NCBI GenBank assembly: GCA_020081605.1
Contig: JAHREC010000045.1
Coordinates: 310,001-374,000 of the forward strand
DNA: 64,000 bases
Direction: 5' to 3'
Source of the DNA: Albifimbria verrucaria
Lineage: Eukaryota; Ascomycota; Sordariomycetes; Hypocreales; Stachybotryaceae
Positions within the stretch are counted from its first letter, which is position 1. Each line of letters begins with the position of its first letter. The notes beneath the pieces were generated by a model that worked only from the letters and a program-made list of their open reading frames with translations, was not told the DNA's origin and did not search any database. A program made the translations under genes and the position numbers. Of this stretch, positions 59,194-64,000 are shown in pieces.

Positions 59194-61987
59194 ACTGCTG
59201 CTGGAACTGTAAGAGAACGTATCATTCAAAAGTACGCGAGACGTCGCTTTCTCCCTAAATAGATAATTATTTCTAAGCACAATGCATTAATAACGTCAGC
59301 TTGCCACAACCCACAATCTAGCGCATGTGCTGTGACTCCAGGGTCTTGTGGCTACTGAAGACAACGCACAGGCACTTCCTGCTACGCCCTTTGCAGGCCT
59401 CGTGCTATATACACGGTGAAGGTGGTCTTAGAGTTACACCCGACCCAGTAGGGTTGCAGCGGCATGCGTACCCTTGAGCATCCGAAACCGAAGATAATGT
59501 AATAAATGAAAGGACTGGCCAATTGAGAGAAGAAACGATTTAACACACCGAAGCCCCAGTCGGATAGTCGGTGGTATGTACCAATATTGCCCCTCGCTAC
59601 ATGGCTACTGAGTGTTCTCATTGACAGTTATCACCGGATACAGTAGCCGTATTTATGTAACATTCTATTGACTAGAACATTGTGGGCCAGCTACATTCTC
59701 CCCGACCTCGGACACTCAGTGGGTAAAACCTGAGGTGTAAAAGAAGTATCTGATCATAGAGCGTCTTCTAGAAGGAAACTGAGTCGCGTTGTGCTTCTTT
59801 TGATCTGTCAGTCTGGCCAAGCCTAGGTATCAGATAGAGGAATTGAGGCAATCAATGATTGGACGGAGTTGGCAAATGCTAAGTGTACAACATATCACGG
59901 CTTCTGCTGCTATTGCTTCTTATTTGCTTTTGTTTTTGCTCGCAGAGTTTCAGGACCCCATGTCTAAGCCTCAAAACACACCCCGGTGTATCCGTACTTT
60001 TGTAACACCTTCTACACTGGTCTGTGCAATGACGTTTCGACAAGGCCCGGTCTGGTGCAGTTCTGTGCATGTGGCCCATGAACTGCTCAAAGTGAGCAGC
60101 TCAGAAGCTTGGAAGTTTTGTGGCCTGATCCCTCGCCAGTTCGAGTATTGGTGCAGCGGATCCACAGCCTAACCTTCCGAGCCCACTTCCACCACCACTG
60201 ATATCACCGGCCCGCATAAGTTGAATGCAATGTTGAGGCTCAAACACCAGCAAGGACCCGAGCTTGGCCTTTCTTTTGCCAACTCTTCATGTGGGTGGGA
60301 GGCATACTGGATTGCTCTAATTCTGGCTGTACATCACGGCTAAGGATTGGTATCTTTCCCATCTTCCTGATCATAAGGGAGTTTGTCAATCAAAAGATGT
60401 GAGATTGCTCAAAGCAATACGCCAGGCTTAGCATTGTTACACCCACAGACGAGTGCATCATCCTGCTCCACCATCTTTATCCTGGTAAAAGATCGGGCTC
60501 TAATGCAGTCGTGACGATCGTCTCATTAACCCCGCTCTATCTCCTCAAGCTGACCAGTGCCACACAATTGATATGGGTATAATCCAATCAGAACTTACGG
60601 ATAGTTGATGATTGCTGCTCGGACATAACTATTTTAAGTAACCTGCATAAAACCCCAGAATACGCTACGGGTATCAAAGGCTCTCCGTGGGGGCTGACAT
60701 AAGATGTGGTGGCTTCAACTTGTCTCATGGTCCACTCACGAGGAAACATCAATGCAATCACATGCAGGAGTGTTACACAGTTGTGACAGTTCCGGAAGAG
60801 CACCCTCCAATTGTTATCGAGTGGGCCAAATGGAGAATAGACCCATGTTTGTTAAACGCCGCTTTTTACGCTTTGGGCTGTATAAACGGATGGAAGTAAG
60901 CGAGCCGACTAGCTGTTTTAGATGAACTTGTAGGACAATCTTGCTAAGAAAACAGACAATTGTACATTGAGGGCCAGCAGGTTTAGCAAAGATAAAGGTT
61001 AACCATCTCTCGTGTTGCCATTAGGGGGACCCTTGAGCCGCGTGATATTTCTCTCCTTCCAGGACAGCACGAGTCAGAACTGCTTAGCGGGGGTAGATCT
61101 TCCAAGGCCAATGACCAAGATGACAAGGTGACTGGGGCATTGTGGATCGTTTTCTTTGTCAGCGGGCTCATCTGCCGACATGAATGCCAGGCACTGGCCT
61201 GGAGCCTTTGCAGACGGCACACGGAGAAGTTGTCGTCTCACTTGGCTGCATAAACAGCAGCAATAACACAACGCAGTAAAGGGCGTTGGACCGGAGTAGT
61301 CGGGAAATCGTATGATCCGCTCGGAAGCCTCCTGTCCTATACGCGGTATATTATGCAAGTAAGACCACGGGCAGTTTCCGATGGCCGAGGTTGCAGTCGG
61401 TTCGTGGCCAGCGGGTTGAGCGGCCACCCTAAGTCTAGCGGGGATTGGTCCCCGAATAGGATCACTGCAATAGCTAGACTACTGCTTGGATATACCTTAT
61501 ACTCATTTCACAGTGGCAAGGAGTGAGTGCTCTTCTGTCTTCAAGCAAAAATGCAGCATGTATTTGGACTTGCTTCTTTGGGTAAATCGCCGCCTGGGAA
61601 CTGGAGTCTCTGCTCCTCATCATGTCCGATCGGCTTCCGTGTATTTGTACCGAAACAGATGTCGGAGCGGGTGCACTTTTAGTCTCGGCTCGGGCCGTCC
61701 CCTGTTCTTCTATTCACTTGCGGACCAGACTCCATCCACGGGCTACGATCCTGTATCCAAGGCCCCGATGGCAGGATGGACTAGATCCGACACTGCTTGA
61801 TCTCTTGAAACTTATCACGTGTTATTCCGATCATGAGGAGATCACTCTTGACTGAGTAACGCATCACAGGATATAAATTACACCCATGTTCTATCAAGTC
61901 GTTTTCTTTCTCAGAGCATGAGTCTAGAAATCAAACACAATAACACATTTAAGCAATCATCACTTTGAGCACGCAAGTCAAAGCATC
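59194..61987. other. Long intergenic stretch, no gene recognised
   Basis: About 2.8 kb with frames of at most 117 codons on either strand, none with a domain or plausible splice extension. A TATA-like stretch near 61872 (gatataaatt) precedes the hydrolase gene at 61988. Confidence 0.45.
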
Positions 61988-63007
61988 ATGGAGCGTCAAG
62001 ACATCGGCTTTCGAACCCTAGATGGCCTTACCTTGCGTGGCTGGCTGTTCCCTGGAACCAAGGGCGGCTCAGCAGTGATCCTCCACAACGGTGTAAGCAA
62101 GGGTTCCACAAGAAAATGATGTCATACAGATGCTCACTCTTTGGTCTTCTGCATTAGTTCAATTACCCCAAGGAGCTGATCCTAAACCCCGTGGCAACGT
62201 GGTTCCAGCAGCATGGTCTAACCGTACTTGTCTACGATGTCCGCACGGTAGGCGAGAGCGATGGCGAGCCACGCAGCGATCTTGACCAGCGCAAGTTGAT
62301 CGAGGACATGCATGACGCCGTCACGGTAAGCACATCTCTCTCCAACATGCAGAACCAAGTTCTAAAGTTGCTATCAGTACGTGCAATCCCTGGAATGGGT
62401 TGACCCTCAACGTGTTGCTCTCTGGGGTTTCTTTTGGAGCGGCACTCAGGTTCTCGAAGCCGCCTCCTCGACAAGCGCGTGGCCGCCGTCGTCTCCATCG
62501 GACCGGTGTTGGACTGGAGTCTTGACCCCAAGCTAGGACCTGCCATGATGGCTCGGGCCATCGAAGACCGTGTTTCACGACTTCAGGGCAACCCACCTTC
62601 GTATATTCCTTTTTATAAGGAAGAAGGAGAGCATTTCATGATTTTCAAGGCGTTCACGGAACTCAGCAAGGAGCAAAGGACTCAGGTGGCCGGCATGGTC
62701 CAGCACGCCAAGGATCAGGCTCCCCGTTTCCAGGACCGTGTCACTGTGCAGACTCTCTACCGTATCGCCAACTGGGAACCATTCTCCCGTTACAAGGCGC
62801 TTGGCCCCACCCCGTCATGCTGGTCATCCCAGAGATTGACGAGCTCTCCGCGCCGGCGCTGCAGCACAAAACCTTTGAAAGCTTCTCCGAGCCCAAAGTC
62901 TTGGAGATAGCCAAGGAAAAGGTCATTTCAACTACTGGTATGATGCGAACCTTGATGAGTTGCTGGCAAAGCAGCTGGGATTCCTGAAAGAGCACTTGAA
63001 GTTTTAA
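61988..63007 (+). CDS. Alpha/beta hydrolase of the polyketide-transferase (fumagillin PT / AKT2-like) type
   Basis: Start MERQDIGFRTLDGLTLRGWL (the family's DGLTLRGWLFP opening). An intron at about 62092-62158 leads to FNYPKELI and VLVYDVRTVGESDGEPRSDL. A second intron at about 62324-62376 leads to WVDPQRVALWG and the nucleophile elbow. There the main frame reads GFFWSG, with Phe where Ser is expected, and a neighbouring frame reads GVSFG. Then come DKRVAAVVSIGPVLDWSLD, FYKEEGEHFMIFKAF and, after two more breaks (62803-62806 and about 62920), DANLDELLAKQLGFLKEHL. Such enzymes move or hydrolyse polyketide acyl groups. It lies 2.8 kb from the regulator, so cluster membership is uncertain. Confidence 0.75.
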
Positions 63008-63926
63008 GCAGACCACTTTTCATCTCATGGGGTGTTAATTTCTGTGCATTCTGTTATTGAATCTGAGTCAACACTTGCATATTATTGTATAGATTTCTAC
63101 CCCTCGCTCGGAAGGGGTTGAGACTACTGGCACAATACATACGTCTATTTGCAGTTGTATTGTGGGCTCAATTAGCGTCCGAGCAGGTCGGCCTAGAGGG
63201 TACGTTGGTTACCTATACAATAGTCAATATGATTTTCTACCAGATAGTTATGATCAAAGTTTATTGAGAATGAATTTGTTGTGACTCAAAAGTGGTAACG
63301 ACATTACTGACTATGCGAGCGTTAGCTGAGATATTGCCTTACCAATCCCGAGGAACGTCACAATGACCTTGAGGATGAACTTGAAACTCCAACTGCTCAT
63401 GCAACATCCAAGAAGACTCACTAGATGCCTGGAAGGACACAGGGTCCTTGCACCACCAGCTCCTCGCTCCCTTGGTGAGGCCTCAAAGCTAGTAGTCTCA
63501 ATTAGTCTGCAAGTTACACCAAGCGGTTAAGATGCCTCAGTAATTGGAAATACTTACTTGAAGGTGACTCGCAAATAAACTTTAGGAATAGCATGAGGTT
63601 GATGCAACAATTCCGGTCGCGCTGTTAGCCTAGAACATAGTCGACCCCAAGCAGAGTTGGGATGTTTCATAATTCTTCTGTTTGATTGTTGTAATTGATC
63701 TCAACGTAGGAATGCCTCTTTCTCGAGACATAAATATACAACCAATAGCTTGGCGAATTATTCGTACTGGTACTTATATACAAGGTATAATGATCATCTG
63801 TGAAGAAATGTGAAGGAAAAGTAAAGAAACCCAGGTGTTGGAAATATATTATTTCTAGTAAACAAAGCAGTATTTAATCAAGCATTTTGTTCATCATCTA
63901 GCTTTTAGCCTACCTTCCATCTTAAA
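63008..63926. other. Intergenic, no gene recognised
   Basis: AT-rich, with one short frame (63085-63267) without a domain. Confidence 0.5.
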
Positions 63927-64000
63927 ATGGCTAGTATTCAATCGACCTTACCGGATTGCTTAACCGAGTCATTTTTGGCTGATATCCCTGTCCGTGTTCA
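63927..64000 (+). CDS. Possible gene start running off the right edge
   Basis: An ATG with A at -3 (aaaatgg) opens a frame of 24 codons to the window end (MASIQSTLPDCL then TESFLADIPVRV). Too short to assign. It could also be chance. Confidence 0.3.
   Translation, partial: MASIQSTLPDCLTESFLADIPVRV

Noticed and set aside
59194..59280. Longer N terminus of the zinc-cluster regulator
   Set aside because: The extension begins without an ATG; the ATG at 59193 lies just before the cysteine motif.

Overview
The window comes from the nuclear genome of a filamentous ascomycete (Pezizomycotina; I cannot fix the class). Protein genes are split by introns of about 45-160 bp with GTNNGT donors, CTAAC-type branch points and YAG acceptors. 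The families present are typical of these fungi: HET, WSC, UstYa/DUF3328, Zn2Cys6, AA9 and GH54. I see no RNA genes.

Layout. 1-5.2 kb: start of a HET-domain gene running off the left edge, a GH11 xylanase-like gene and a secreted epoxide-hydrolase-like gene. 6-26.6 kb: a candidate biosynthetic cluster with two P450s, an APH-like phosphotransferase, a small secreted peptide, a decayed MFS transporter, a secreted tyrosinase, two COMT-type O-methyltransferases, two UstYa-type (DUF3328) oxidases, a rhodopsin-like membrane protein and, at 23.15-23.38 kb, a 59-residue secreted peptide made of three 11-residue repeats. Tyrosinase, UstYa proteins, methyltransferases and a repeat peptide are the tool set of fungal dikaritin-type RiPP pathways (ustiloxin, phomopsin, asperipin). 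This is my best candidate for an undescribed system. 26.6-29.5 kb: gene-poor, with a terminal-inverted-repeat element. 29.5-42.5 kb: GMC oxidoreductase, WSC protein, F-box protein, GH54 arabinofuranosidase carrying a CBM1, and an AA9 LPMO. 43.2-59.2 kb: a compact polyketide cluster with a P450, an SDR, a highly reducing PKS ending in a reductase domain and lacking ER, a trans-acting ER and a Zn2Cys6 regulator. This is the enzyme set known from betaenone-type decalin polyketides. 62-63 kb: an alpha/beta hydrolase of the polyketide-transferase type. The last 74 bp hold a possible gene start.

How the genes may work together. In the polyketide cluster the PKS builds a methylated chain with the help of the trans-ER and releases it reductively as an aldehyde. 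The P450 and SDR would tailor it. Matching CGG-N6-CCG sites lie in both divergent promoters. In the RiPP-like cluster the repeat peptide would be secreted, and UstYa-type oxidases and tyrosinase would act on its Ile/Val-Tyr-Pro cores.

Main caveat: almost every long gene is broken by single-base shifts, and every one I could place is a missing base in or next to a homopolymer run. I read these mainly as consensus undercalls, not pseudogenes. Coordinates given for CDS features span the gene from start to restored stop, introns included.
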